From positions 1 to 64,000 of the forward strand of contig DASVPY010000117.1 of assembly GCA_036389395.1 (NCBI GenBank): 64,000 nt of DNA. Reading direction: 5' to 3'. The stretch comes from QHXQ01 sp036389395 (GTDB lineage: Bacteria > Acidobacteriota > Blastocatellia > Pyrinomonadales > Pyrinomonadaceae). The position numbers and the translations under genes are program-made. Numbering within the stretch: the stretch's first letter is position 1; each line of letters opens with the position of its first letter. Below the pieces are notes generated by a model. The model ran no database searches, was not told the origin of the DNA, and saw only the letters and a list, made by a program, of their open reading frames with translations. Positions 35,278-43,940 of this stretch are shown here, in pieces.

Positions 35278-37674
35278 TCAGGCCTCGTCGGCCTTGGCGG
35301 TGCTCTCCTGCTGGCCGACGATGATGATGATCGTCTCGGCCGGCTTGACCGGGTAGAAGTAGACCTCGATCTTGAAGTTGCCGAGATTGACCTCCGCGGG
35401 CGGGTTGTTCTCCGGCCCGCAGATGACCGTGAAGACCTTGTCCGCCGGGTCTGACCCGAACGCGCCCTGCCGCCACAGGCCCAACAGGAAGGGCGTGACG
35501 ACGTTGAACTTGACCATGCGCCGCAGCTCGTTCGTGTTCGGCTCCTGCGCGACGAAGCGCAAGCCCGTGCGCAGCGACGACTTGACGAAGTTGAACAGGC
35601 GGCGCACGTTGACGAAGAGCCAGCGCGTGTCGGTGCTCAGGGTGCGCGACGAATCAATGATGACGCCCGAGCCGGGCACGGCGCGGATGCCGTTGACGCT
35701 CCCGTTCTTGACGAGATCGGTGTGATCCACGTCCGTCATGTCGAACTCGACGCCGAGCACGTTGCGCAGCACGGCCTCGTCGCCCGCGGGCGCTTTCCAG
35801 ACGCCGCGCTCCTCGGCGATGCGCGCGTACGTGCCGAGCACGTGCCCGACCGGCGGCACCCACAGGCGCGGGTTGCTGCCCGTCGCGTCCGCCGGGTTGA
35901 CGATCTGTATCCACGGTGCGTAGAGCGCGCCGTAGACCTTGCGCCCGCGGAAGGCGCTCGCGTAGGTCTTGATGCCTTCGAGGTCGAGACCGCGCGGGGC
36001 CGCGCCGACGAACATCGCGTCGCCGCGCGCCTCGCAGTACGAGAGCGCGCCCGTAACGACGCCCGGCGAGGTGGACTCTGGGCAGGCGAGCAACTGTATG
36101 GCGACGGTGTCGAAGGCGTAGAGACCGGTGCGCAACGCCTGGTCGCCGAGGAAGTCTGCGTCCGCGGGCGTCGTGCCGTCGCTGCCGCCCGCGAGCGGCG
36201 TGAAGACGAGTTGGCGCGTCACGGGGTCGCGCACTTCGGCGGGCGTGTTCAGGCCCGGCGGCGACGCGCTCGCCAGATCGGTGACGGTGACGTAAGCAGA
36301 GCCGCGGTCTGGATCGTTCACGACGGCCGCGACGTAATAGTCGAGCGTCGCCTGCATCGTCACCGACTCGAAGCGTTCGACCTCCTGCCCCGCCCGGTTC
36401 ACGATCAGATCGAATTCGAGCGTGACGACGCGCGCGGCGTTGGCGGGCAGCGCGGCGGGCAGGCCCGTAGTCCAGTTGATGAACTTGTAGCCCTCGGAGA
36501 CCGCGCCCACCGCGCGGTAGACGCTCGCGCCGGGGACGGGCGCGGGGGCCGTCAGCCCGAGGTTCGTGTTGGCGTCGGGCGCGCCGCCGCCGGGCACGGC
36601 GATGGTCGAACCCGCGCCGTAACTGTTCGACAAGAGCACGAGCCGGTTCACGTCGTTGAGCGCGGCGGTGAAGCCGACGGCCTGGCGGTTGATGGCGGCG
36701 ATGACCTCGCCCGGCGTGATGCTGGCGAAGCCGCCGACGAAATCGCTCGACTGGAACTGGATGGTCTGTGCCGCGCCGCCGTCCACGGCGACGATGAGCT
36801 GCGCGCCCGCGGGCAAGTTCGCCTGCATCGCGGACGCCGCGATGACGTGCCCGTGCGTCTCCAGTCGCACGGCCGAGCCGGGCAGCACGCCGCCGGTGCT
36901 CTGCAAGGCGGCGATGGTCGCGCCGCTGACGAGCGAGCCGGCGCTGTCGTTGTTGCCGGCCCCGAAGCCGAGCGTCGCGGCGGCCGTGCCGGCGACCGTC
37001 AGACGCGAAGCGGGGCCGGGCGTCGCGCTGGCGAGCAGCAGCCGGCGGTCGGGCGTGACGGCCGCGCGGTAGGCGGTCGTCTGCCGGCCGATGGCGGCGG
37101 CCACCTCTGCGGCCGAGGCCGCGCCGATGTTGGCGAAGTCGGACGTGTGGAAGGTGACGAGCGTCGCGGCGGCCGCGCCGTTCACCGTCACCTGCAAGGT
37201 CTGCCCGTCGGCGAGCGCGAACGGCTCGCTGGTCGTGCCGAGAATCTGCGCGCCGACGAGCGACGTGCCGCGCGGGTGATCGAGGACGGCGACCGAGAGC
37301 GCGTCGCCCCACGCGCCGGGGTCGGGCCGCCCGCGCTGCCCGGCGCGCACGCGCAAGGTCGCGACGGCCGGCGAGGCGCGGTCGTTCAACTGCACGTTCG
37401 ACGCTACGGCGTCGCCGCGCGCCACGCGCACGACGTAGGCCTCCGCGCCGCCGTTGTCGAAGAAGCCGCGCACGGCGTGTGAGCCGAACGCCGCGTCCAT
37501 GTGGCCGCCGAAGTTGGCGAGGTAGTCGGCGACGCCGGTGACGAACGTGGCCAGGTGCGGCACGCCGCGCTGGCTGCGCACGAGGAAGCCCGCGACCGAG
37601 ACGGGCGCGGCGGCGATGGTCGGCGCGGCCCGCCCGTCCACCTCAAGCACATTGACTCCGATGTTGAATGCCAT
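35278..37674 (-). CDS. tail sheath protein 1 (with inserted modules)
   Basis: 798 residues, AAGGAGG upstream. The N-terminal handshake strand and first domain (MAFNIGVNVLEVDGRAAPTI, HAVRGFFDNGGAEAYVVRV) and the C-terminal sheath domain (FVKSSLRTGLRFVAQEPNTN, LWRQGAFGSDP) are intact. Between them, about 151-238 and 286-370, are two copies of a module also found in the gpI-like and 284-residue proteins (FHTSDFANIGAASAAEVAAA). These insertions explain its size compared with 605 residues in paralogue 2. They probably project outward from the contracted or extended sheath. Gap to paralogue 2 is 12 bases. Confidence 0.93.
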   Translation of the reverse strand: MAFNIGVNVLEVDGRAAPTIAAAPVSVAGFLVRSQRGVPHLATFVTGVADYLANFGGHMDAAFGSHAVRGFFDNGGAEAYVVRVARGDAVASNVQLNDRASPAVATLRVRAGQRGRPDPGAWGDALSVAVLDHPRGTSLVGAQILGTTSEPFALADGQTLQVTVNGAAAATLVTFHTSDFANIGAASAAEVAAAIGRQTTAYRAAVTPDRRLLLASATPGPASRLTVAGTAAATLGFGAGNNDSAGSLVSGATIAALQSTGGVLPGSAVRLETHGHVIAASAMQANLPAGAQLIVAVDGGAAQTIQFQSSDFVGGFASITPGEVIAAINRQAVGFTAALNDVNRLVLLSNSYGAGSTIAVPGGGAPDANTNLGLTAPAPVPGASVYRAVGAVSEGYKFINWTTGLPAALPANAARVVTLEFDLIVNRAGQEVERFESVTMQATLDYYVAAVVNDPDRGSAYVTVTDLASASPPGLNTPAEVRDPVTRQLVFTPLAGGSDGTTPADADFLGDQALRTGLYAFDTVAIQLLACPESTSPGVVTGALSYCEARGDAMFVGAAPRGLDLEGIKTYASAFRGRKVYGALYAPWIQIVNPADATGSNPRLWVPPVGHVLGTYARIAEERGVWKAPAGDEAVLRNVLGVEFDMTDVDHTDLVKNGSVNGIRAVPGSGVIIDSSRTLSTDTRWLFVNVRRLFNFVKSSLRTGLRFVAQEPNTNELRRMVKFNVVTPFLLGLWRQGAFGSDPADKVFTVICGPENNPPAEVNLGNFKIEVYFYPVKPAETIIIIVGQQESTAKADEA

Positions 37675-37686
37675 CGCACTGCCTCC

Positions 37687-39504
37687 TTACGCTTCGCTGG
37701 CGGAGCCGCCGCTCGGCTGTTGCCCGACGACGATCAGGATCGTCTCGGCCGGCTTGGCCGGGTAGAAGTAGACCTCGACACGGAAGTTGCCGAGGTTCAC
37801 TTCGGCCGGCGGGTTGTTCTCGGCGTCGCACTTGATGGTGAAGACCGCGTCGGGCGGGTCTGACCCGAACGCGCCCTGCCGCCACAAACCGAGCAGGAAG
37901 GGCCGCACCACGTTCAGGCGCACGGCGCGGCGCAGTTCTTCCGAGTGCGCCTCCTGGCGCACGAAGCGCAAGCCCGTGCGCAAAGACGACTTGACGAAGT
38001 TGAAGAGCAGCCGCACGTTGACGAACCACCAGCGCGTGTCGGTGCTGAGCGTCCGCGAGGTCGTCACGACGATGCCGAGGCCGGGCGTCCGGCGTATGCC
38101 GTTGACTAAGCCGACGCGCACCATGTCGGTGTGCTGCACGTCGGTGAAGTCCACGGCCACGTCGAGCGCGCCGCGCACGAAGGCGGCGTTGCCGGCCGGC
38201 GCTTTGAAGATGCCGCGCTCAAGCTCGGTGCGCGCGTAGACGCCGAGCACGTGCCCGTCGGGCGGGACGAAGCGCGTGGGCGCGGGCCCCGGCGCGGGGT
38301 CGTCCACGCGAATCCACGCGCCGTAGAGCGCGCCGAAGACCTTGTTGGCCTGGAACTGCCCGGCGTAAGTCTTGACGGTCGCCAGGTACGCGCTCTCGGT
38401 CTGCGTGTAGTCGCTGCGGCGGCGCGGGACGGTGATCGCGCCGGAGCCGCGGTCGGGCGCGGAGCCGACGTACATGCAGTCGCCGCGCGCGGCGCAATAG
38501 TCGAGCGCGGCGCGCACGACCTGGAGACGCCCGGCGGCGTTCAACTGGTGCGCGTCGGGCACGGCGACGAGCTGCACCTCGGCGGTGTCGAAGGCGTAGA
38601 AGCCGGTCTTGAGCGCGGCACTGCCCGTGTAAGCGCCGGACGCGACCGCCGGCTCGGCGCTGCCCGTGAGCACGCTGTTGGAAGAGACCTGCGGGTTCTC
38701 GTCGCCGCTCGCGGCCGCGCCGCTGATGTCCGCCACCGTGACGTAGCGCGAGCCTGTGAACTGGTGGTTGATGCGGCCCGCCACGTAGTCGGGCGAGTCG
38801 GTCTCCATGCTCAACTGCGGCCACTCTTCGACGACGCGGAAGTCTTCGGTCGGCGCGGCCTGGTAGCGCACGACGAGGCGGAACTCGGCCGAGCTGACCT
38901 GCGTGGCGGCGACCGTGAGCGCCGTGCCGAGACCGCCCGTCCAGTTGATCGTGTTGCCGGCGATGCCGGTGACGCGGCGGTGGAAGGTGTTCGCGCCCGC
39001 GCTGAAGCGGACGACGCTGCCGACGCGCAGGCCCGCGACGGAGACGAGCTGCGCGCTCGTGTCGGCGGCGGCGACGGCGAGGGCGAGCGTCGTCGTGGCG
39101 CGCGGGTCGTCGCGCACGTCCACGCGCAGGCGTTCGCCCCACGCGCCGGGGTCTGTGCGCCCGCGGTAGCCGGCGGTGACGCGCAGGGCGGCGGCGGCCG
39201 GCGAGGCGCGGTTGTTGAGCGTCGCGGCCGCCGCGGCCGCGGCCGCGCCGACGACGCGGTTGACGTAAGCCTCGCGCCCGCCGTTCAGGAAGAAGCCGGC
39301 GACGGCGTAAGCCAGAAAGCCGTCCGTGCGGTGTCGCCCGAAGCGCTCGAAGAACTGTTCGAGGTTCGTGACGCGCACGGGCGCGTTGGGCACGCCGCGC
39401 TCGGCGATGCCGATGAAGGCGGCGACCGAGGTGGGGGCCGCCTGGATCGCCGGGCTTGCGCGCCCGTCCACCTCTATGACGTTCACTCCGACGTTCAAAG
39501 CCAT
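37687..39504 (-). CDS. tail sheath protein 2
   Basis: 605 residues with AAGGAGCG upstream. It shares the N-terminus (MALNVGVNVIEVDGRASPAI) and nearly the same C-terminal sheath domain with paralogue 1 (FVKSSLRTGLRFVRQ, LWRQGAFGSDP, NNPPAEVNLGNF). The middle carries a smaller insert (about 180-260) that is not the DF-type module. A 12-residue Ala run (about 90-102) marks a low-complexity linker. In Afp/PVC-type particles several sheath paralogues form one sheath, with a minor one at the baseplate or cap; which is which cannot be read here. Confidence 0.93.
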   Translation of the reverse strand: MALNVGVNVIEVDGRASPAIQAAPTSVAAFIGIAERGVPNAPVRVTNLEQFFERFGRHRTDGFLAYAVAGFFLNGGREAYVNRVVGAAAAAAAATLNNRASPAAAALRVTAGYRGRTDPGAWGERLRVDVRDDPRATTTLALAVAAADTSAQLVSVAGLRVGSVVRFSAGANTFHRRVTGIAGNTINWTGGLGTALTVAATQVSSAEFRLVVRYQAAPTEDFRVVEEWPQLSMETDSPDYVAGRINHQFTGSRYVTVADISGAAASGDENPQVSSNSVLTGSAEPAVASGAYTGSAALKTGFYAFDTAEVQLVAVPDAHQLNAAGRLQVVRAALDYCAARGDCMYVGSAPDRGSGAITVPRRRSDYTQTESAYLATVKTYAGQFQANKVFGALYGAWIRVDDPAPGPAPTRFVPPDGHVLGVYARTELERGIFKAPAGNAAFVRGALDVAVDFTDVQHTDMVRVGLVNGIRRTPGLGIVVTTSRTLSTDTRWWFVNVRLLFNFVKSSLRTGLRFVRQEAHSEELRRAVRLNVVRPFLLGLWRQGAFGSDPPDAVFTIKCDAENNPPAEVNLGNFRVEVYFYPAKPAETILIVVGQQPSGGSASEA

Positions 39505-39557
39505 AATCGCCGCTCCTTAACTGCGGGCCGGCGCGCGCGCCGCCCCGCCACACGAAC

Positions 39558-40412
39558 TCACTGTTCGGACTTCGCCGCGAGCCGCACCGCGCCCTGCGCG
39601 ATGAAGCGCTGCAACTGGCTGTTGCCGGCGTCGCCCGCCGCGAGCGGAACCGTGCCGCGCGCCGGCAGCACCGTCGTGCCCGACGCGAGATGGATTTCGA
39701 TGGGGCTGGCCGTCAGGTTCTGCACCTCAAGCCCGCCCGCCTGCGCGCCGCGGCAGGCGAGCCGCGCCGGCTCGGCCCGGTACGGCTGATCGAAAGCGGC
39801 CGCGCCGACGAAGCCGAGGATCGCGGCCGCGTCGGTCTTGCCCTGCGCGCCCGGCTCGATCTCGACCTTCGACTTCAGCCCCACGGTCAGAGAGGTGATC
39901 GCGACGCGCCCGTCGCGCGTCACGTCCGCCACCTTCTTCCGCTTCATGTTGATGACCTTGCAGACTTCGGCCGCGGTGGCCGCGCCGGGCGTGATGCTGT
40001 CGTCGAACGAGACCTTGCGCCGCTGGTCGTCCACGTTGACGCTCATCTCGCTGCCCAGCGGCAGCGGGAACGGCTCGGCGGCCCGGCTGACGACGCGGGC
40101 GGCGCGCACGCCCTCGCCCTGCGCGGCGGCGCGCCCCAAGCCCAGCCCGAGCGCCGCCGCCGCGCTCGACGCCTCGACATCCACCTCCAAAGAGGTGTGC
40201 CCCCCGGCCGAGGCCGTCGCGAGGACGAGCGTGCCCTCCGCGTCGGCGGAGGCCGCGAGGCTGCCGGAGCGGTTGATTACCGAGGCGAGTTCTTCGGCCG
40301 TCGCCGCGGCCGGGTCTTTGAAGTCTTTGGCGTCGAACGTGACGGCCTCCCACGCGCCGCCGTTGACGCTGAAGACGAACGTGTCGCCGTCTCTGAGCCG
40401 GTAAGTAATCAT
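39558..40412 (-). CDS. two-module structural protein related to the sheath insert
   Basis: 284 residues from the ATG at 40412, which overlaps the stop of the upstream gene (ATGA), so translation is coupled. Residues 1-100 and about 108-205 are two copies of the module found in sheath 1 and the gpI-like protein (VTFDAKDFKDPAAATAEELA, and PFPLPLGSEMSVNVDDQRRK). The C-terminal 75 residues are another beta domain (LEVQNLTASPIEIHLASGTT). No enzyme motifs or signal peptide. As a free-standing pair of the same modules it could be a decoration or adhesin subunit that attaches to the particle. I do not recognise a named family. Confidence 0.8.
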   Translation of the reverse strand: MITYRLRDGDTFVFSVNGGAWEAVTFDAKDFKDPAAATAEELASVINRSGSLAASADAEGTLVLATASAGGHTSLEVDVEASSAAAALGLGLGRAAAQGEGVRAARVVSRAAEPFPLPLGSEMSVNVDDQRRKVSFDDSITPGAATAAEVCKVINMKRKKVADVTRDGRVAITSLTVGLKSKVEIEPGAQGKTDAAAILGFVGAAAFDQPYRAEPARLACRGAQAGGLEVQNLTASPIEIHLASGTTVLPARGTVPLAAGDAGNSQLQRFIAQGAVRLAAKSEQ

Positions 40413-41674
40413 AAGACGATCACGATCCCTTCCTGGTCGAGCGGCGCGTCCTTGGGCGCGCCCCAGACCTCGGCGTGCAGCGCGAGGGTCTGCTCGCGGC
40501 GCTGCGCCACCTCCATGCGCGTGCCGACGCGCACGTAGAGCGGCGCGATCTCGTCGAGCCGGCGGCGCTGTATGTCGGGCGGCGGCAGGATGGCGACGGG
40601 CGCGTGCGCGCCGTTGATGCGCAGCGGCACGTCCACGGAGAGACGCTGCGCGAGGAGCGTCTGGATCAGACGCTGCTGCACGCGCAGCGGCGCGAGCGCG
40701 GTCAACTGGTAGTCCACCAGGTAAGCGCGCGCCGCCGGGCGCACGCTGCACACGTTGACCGCGCCGCGCGGGCGGAAGCTGTCGCGCTGCGTGTAGTAGC
40801 CGGTGCGATCCAGGTCTTCGCGGAAGTCCACGACCGCGGCGGCGATTGAAGGCGCGGGCGGCGGCGGCGCGCTGACTGCGGGCGGCGACTCGAAGAAGAG
40901 CGGCACGAGTACCGTGACCGCGGCGGTGGCGACCGCGAGGTTGCCCGCGAGCGCGTCGCCCGCGGCGAAGGTGAGCGTCGTCGTGTTCGCGCCGGTGTTG
41001 TGCGCGACGCCGATCACATGGTGCGTCTCGACGCCCGCGCTGCCGCCCGTGATGCGAACACGCATCCCGGCGGCCAGGTCGCGCGTGAGCGGCAACACGA
41101 TCTGCGTGTCGTTCGCGTTCGCGGGCTGGCTCAAGGGCAGGTTGACGAGACCGGGCAGAGTCAGTTGTTCGTCGAGCAGCGCGGCGAGCGCCGTCTCGAC
41201 ATCAACGAGCACCTCTTCGCGCACGGCGAGCAGTTCGTCCACGCGGCAGACGAAGGGCAGGTCGGTCAGACAGCGGAAGCGGAGGCTGGTGATCTGTGTG
41301 CGGCGATCCTGCTCGATGCCGATGCGGCGCTGCTCCCAGCGGTCGGGCGTGTTGACGGGCACGAACCAGCGGTGCTCTTCGCCGGGCAGGTCGCCCGCGT
41401 CGAGGTAGGAGAATTCGAGGAAGAAGGGCCGGGCGGTCGTGCCGTCGGCGGCTTGCGAGGCGCGCACCCAGAAGCGCAGCTCGTCGAAGTTGTTGAGGTT
41501 GAGCGCCGCGCCGGGGACGAACTCGGCGACGGCGTTGGTCGCGAGGGGCTGGGCGGTGAGCCGCATACTGGCCGTGCCGGCGACGAAGACGGCGGCGTCG
41601 GTCGCCGTCTGCAACAGGGCCGGGGCGAGCGAGGCCCAGGCCGGCTCCATGTCGTGTATGAGAAGGCTGCTCAT
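40409..41674 (-). CDS. unknown structural protein with a jelly-roll-like N-domain
   Basis: 421 residues. The N-terminal 150 residues resemble a carbohydrate-binding jelly roll (NLNNFDELRFWVRAS, FFLEFSYLDAGD, RWEQRRIGIEQD). This is followed by a beta segment with VRITGGSAGVETHHVIGV, a Pro-rich linker and a C-terminal domain about 290-420 (YLVDYQLTALAPLRVQQRLI). Second gene of the operon, overlapping the next by four bases. Its place before the sheath genes fits a cap/terminator or surface-binding role, but no homologous family is recognised. No signal peptide. Confidence 0.75.
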   Translation of the reverse strand: MSSLLIHDMEPAWASLAPALLQTATDAAVFVAGTASMRLTAQPLATNAVAEFVPGAALNLNNFDELRFWVRASQAADGTTARPFFLEFSYLDAGDLPGEEHRWFVPVNTPDRWEQRRIGIEQDRRTQITSLRFRCLTDLPFVCRVDELLAVREEVLVDVETALAALLDEQLTLPGLVNLPLSQPANANDTQIVLPLTRDLAAGMRVRITGGSAGVETHHVIGVAHNTGANTTTLTFAAGDALAGNLAVATAAVTVLVPLFFESPPAVSAPPPPAPSIAAAVVDFREDLDRTGYYTQRDSFRPRGAVNVCSVRPAARAYLVDYQLTALAPLRVQQRLIQTLLAQRLSVDVPLRINGAHAPVAILPPPDIQRRRLDEIAPLYVRVGTRMEVAQRREQTLALHAEVWGAPKDAPLDQEGIVIVL

Positions 41675-41683
41675 TTAGGGCCG

Positions 41684-41941
41684 TCACATACCGCGTAAGA
41701 AACGCCGCCAGCAGCGCAGGCAGTGCTTGACGCGCCAGCGCCCGCTGAATGTCACGCCGACCAGCTTGAGGTGGTACATGACGAAATCGGGGATGCCGTC
41801 TATGTCCTTCAGGTAGCGGCGCTCGCCGCTGGGCACGTGCGTGATGTGCCCGTGGAGCCGGTCGGGGTCGGTTGTGCCCTCCGCCTCGTCGAGCCAGAGC
41901 TTCACGATGAAGGAATGAACTCTGAGATCAGGCAAGGCCAT
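41684..41941 (-). CDS. small conserved first gene of the tail operon
   Basis: 85 residues from the ATG at 41941. Upstream in-frame sequence runs through a repeat element and is not coding. The segment HSFIVKLWLDEAEG with HGHITHVPSGERRYLKDIDG resembles a small conserved protein I have seen in many bacteria, usually described as hypothetical. The C-terminus is unusually basic (RWRVKHCLRCWRRFLRGM), so the end may be altered. It starts nine bases upstream of the 421-residue gene. Function unknown. Confidence 0.75.
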   Translation of the reverse strand: MALPDLRVHSFIVKLWLDEAEGTTDPDRLHGHITHVPSGERRYLKDIDGIPDFVMYHLKLVGVTFSGRWRVKHCLRCWRRFLRGM

Positions 41942-42120
41942 CGGCGACCCTACTCTTGTGACCAGCGCGGCGGCCCCGTCGTGTCCCGCCGCGACCCGCC
42001 CGTCCGGCGCGTGCGTGCGGCTATAACTAACCGAGCGCCAACTCGGCCGCGTCTCGCGCGCGTCTGCCGTTGCGTCTTTCGGGTTTTGGCGGGAGCAAAG
42101 TGAGGTCGGTGTTTGGAGAG

Positions 42121-42227
42121 AAAAGCTCAACACAGAGGGCACAGAGGAGACAGAGTTCTTACTGTGTCCTCTGTGCTCCCTCTGTGTACTCTGTGTTAAC
42201 CCGGCCGCACGCCACACTCAACCGCAA
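42121..42227 (+). repeat. CACAGAG-type palindromic repeat, copy C
   Basis: Head AAAAGCTCAACACAGAGG, imperfect CACAGAG/CTCTGTG hairpin, tail CCGGCCGCACGCCACACTC then AACCGCAA. It lies between the recombinase stop and the start of the tail operon, in the same orientation as copy B at the operon's other end, 25.8 kb away. Confidence 0.85.
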
Positions 42228-42234
42228 GACGGCC

Positions 42235-43248
42235 CTACTGCTTCGCCGTCCTCATGCGCTGGGCGATCTTGCTGCTGTGCTTGTCGGTCTTGACCGTGAT
42301 GCGTTGGACGTAGACGCGGGTCGTGGCGGCGTTCTCGTGATCCAAGGCTTCCTGCGTCTCCTGGAAGCTGCCGGTCTCTTCGGCGACGATGCGGGCGTAG
42401 GTGTGGCGCGTCTGGTGGACGTGAATCTGCGCGATGCCGGCGGCGCGGGCGTAGACCTTGAGGTTCTCGGCGAAGGCGCGCGAGGAGAGCGGCGCGCCGG
42501 GCCGGCCCCCGCGGTCGTGGCGCGTCCACAAGGGGCGCTCCGAGCCGAGCACGTTGGCGCGCGCAGACGCCGCGAGGTAGTCGGTCAGCGCCTCGAAGAC
42601 GGACGCCTCGCCCACCTCGCGCCCGACGAACTTGCCGCCCTTGCGCCGGTACTTGATGACGAGCCGCCCCTCCCTGTGTTCGAGGTCTTTCCCGCGCAGC
42701 GAGATCACTTCGTTGCGTCTGAGACCCGTGAGGAAGAAGAAGAGCAGCAGCGCGTAGTCGCGCTTGGCGACGACCGAGCCGGCCGCGGCGCGCGCGCGCA
42801 CCACTTCGATCAAGCGGCTCATTTCCTCATCGGTAAGCGCCTTGGTTGATTCCGTCTGGTAAGGCCGTGGGAAGCGCGGTCGCGCCTGCGCCGCCGGGTT
42901 CACACGCACGTGTTGGCCGAGGACGGGATCGGCCATCAACCACTTGAAGAAGGCCGAGACGCGCGAGACGCGCGCGTAGACGGTGGCGGGCTTCTGCCCC
43001 AAGGCTTCGAGGTGCGCGCGCCAGCGGGCCACGTCCGCCGGCGTCACGTCGCCGGGGTGCTTGCCCGCGAAGGCGAAGAAGCCGCACACCACCTGCACCT
43101 TGTCCTTGAGCTTCGCGGCGCGCTCGTAGGTCTCGGCCCGCGTCGAGCCGTCCGCCCAGAACTCTATCGCGCTGCGCAGCGCCAGCCCCGCGTCCGCACT
43201 GACAAGTGCCCGGCTTGCCTCTTCGCTCACGGCTCGTGACTCTAGCAC
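42235..43248 (-). CDS. tyrosine recombinase/integrase
   Basis: 337 residues. N-terminal SAM-like core-binding domain about 35-125 (TYERAAKLKDKVQVVCGFFA). Catalytic domain about 145-330 has the full set: first Arg in TGLRRNEV, Lys in the beta hairpin (IKYRRKGGK), HxxR in HQTRHTYAR, His in LDHENAATT, and Tyr nucleophile in VYVQRI. It resembles XerC/D-like or phage integrases; no XerC-type partner is nearby. Its location just upstream of the tail operon, next to a direct-orientation repeat, suggests mobility of this region, but no core attachment duplication was found. The start could be further inside (MLESRAVSEEASRAL lacks a clear ribosome site). Confidence 0.92.
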   Translation of the reverse strand: MLESRAVSEEASRALVSADAGLALRSAIEFWADGSTRAETYERAAKLKDKVQVVCGFFAFAGKHPGDVTPADVARWRAHLEALGQKPATVYARVSRVSAFFKWLMADPVLGQHVRVNPAAQARPRFPRPYQTESTKALTDEEMSRLIEVVRARAAAGSVVAKRDYALLLFFFLTGLRRNEVISLRGKDLEHREGRLVIKYRRKGGKFVGREVGEASVFEALTDYLAASARANVLGSERPLWTRHDRGGRPGAPLSSRAFAENLKVYARAAGIAQIHVHQTRHTYARIVAEETGSFQETQEALDHENAATTRVYVQRITVKTDKHSSKIAQRMRTAKQ

Positions 43249-43470
43249 GGGCAGCTACCAGTTCCTACCTTACGCGTAACTGACACCTGCCTGCGGCATG
43301 ACGCCGGAGACATAGAGGGCTTCAGTCCATCCAGACCGCGGCCGCTATGACCGCATCGGCTGGTCGCCAGCCCCACGGCCTTTTACAGCCGGGCGGATTG
43401 GGGCGTTTTTATTTGTGTGAGGCAGTTGCGGATCACGTAACTAGTTCGTACCTTGAAGGAGGTTAGAAAG

Positions 43471-43782
43471 ATGAAAGTTGAGTCAATCCGGTCGCGGATG
43501 CTCTTCGGGAATTTCTACCCTCAGGCCGGCGGTCAGCCTGAGGGCTTGAAGTTCTTCGTCAGTGCCACGGTTGCGCTCTGGGGCCCGCCCCTGTTCTTCT
43601 GCTACGTCATAGGCGATGTTTCGCCACTCTACGTCATCTTCTGCACACAGGCGTTAGGTCTCTTGAGCGGGGTCTTGATGTACTTGCGGCGGCCGGGCCC
43701 GGTCGCAGTCTGCGTCCCTGTAGACAAGTTCTTGGACACCGCGAGCGGCACGCGCGAGAAGGTGTGCCGCAAGGTCGCATAG
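43471..43782 (+). CDS. small membrane protein
   Basis: 103 residues from the ATG at 43471, with AAGGAGG eight bases upstream (43456-43462); an upstream in-frame ATG at 43453 overlaps that site. Two hydrophobic segments about 35-55 (FFVSATVALWGPPLFFCYVI) and 60-77 (LYVIFCTQALGLLSGVLMYL) suggest two transmembrane helices with a short outer loop. The C-terminal 25 residues are soluble with two Cys. No family recognised. A strong hairpin at 43811-43860 ends the unit. Confidence 0.7.
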   Translation: MKVESIRSRMLFGNFYPQAGGQPEGLKFFVSATVALWGPPLFFCYVIGDVSPLYVIFCTQALGLLSGVLMYLRRPGPVAVCVPVDKFLDTASGTREKVCRKVA

Positions 43783-43810
43783 GCAGTTTTCATACAACCG
43801 CGCGTCGCCG

Positions 43811-43860
43811 GTAAAACTGTAAGGGGCGGGGGAGAAGTTCCCCGCCCCTTACAGTTTTAC
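43811..43860. terminator. perfect 21-bp hairpin after the small membrane gene
   Basis: Arms 43811-43831 and 43840-43860 are exact reverse complements around GAGAAGTT. The left side begins GTAAAACTGTAAGGGGC. There is no T tract, but the position 28 bases after a stop codon fits transcription termination. Confidence 0.65.
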
Positions 43861-43940
43861 TACGACCTCGCGTGCAACTTTCGACCGGCCGCGGGGCACG
43901 TCTAGAGCAAGCTTCAGTTAGATGTAAGGCAGGGCCGGTT

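Noticed and set aside
41684..42217. Longer version of the first tail-operon gene starting in the repeat.
   Set aside because: The extension translates repeat copy C and lacks a ribosome site; the conserved-looking protein starts at 41941.
42235..43248. A phage attachment site next to the recombinase.
   Set aside because: No tRNA gene and no short exact duplication other than the palindromic repeats could be found around the tail operon.
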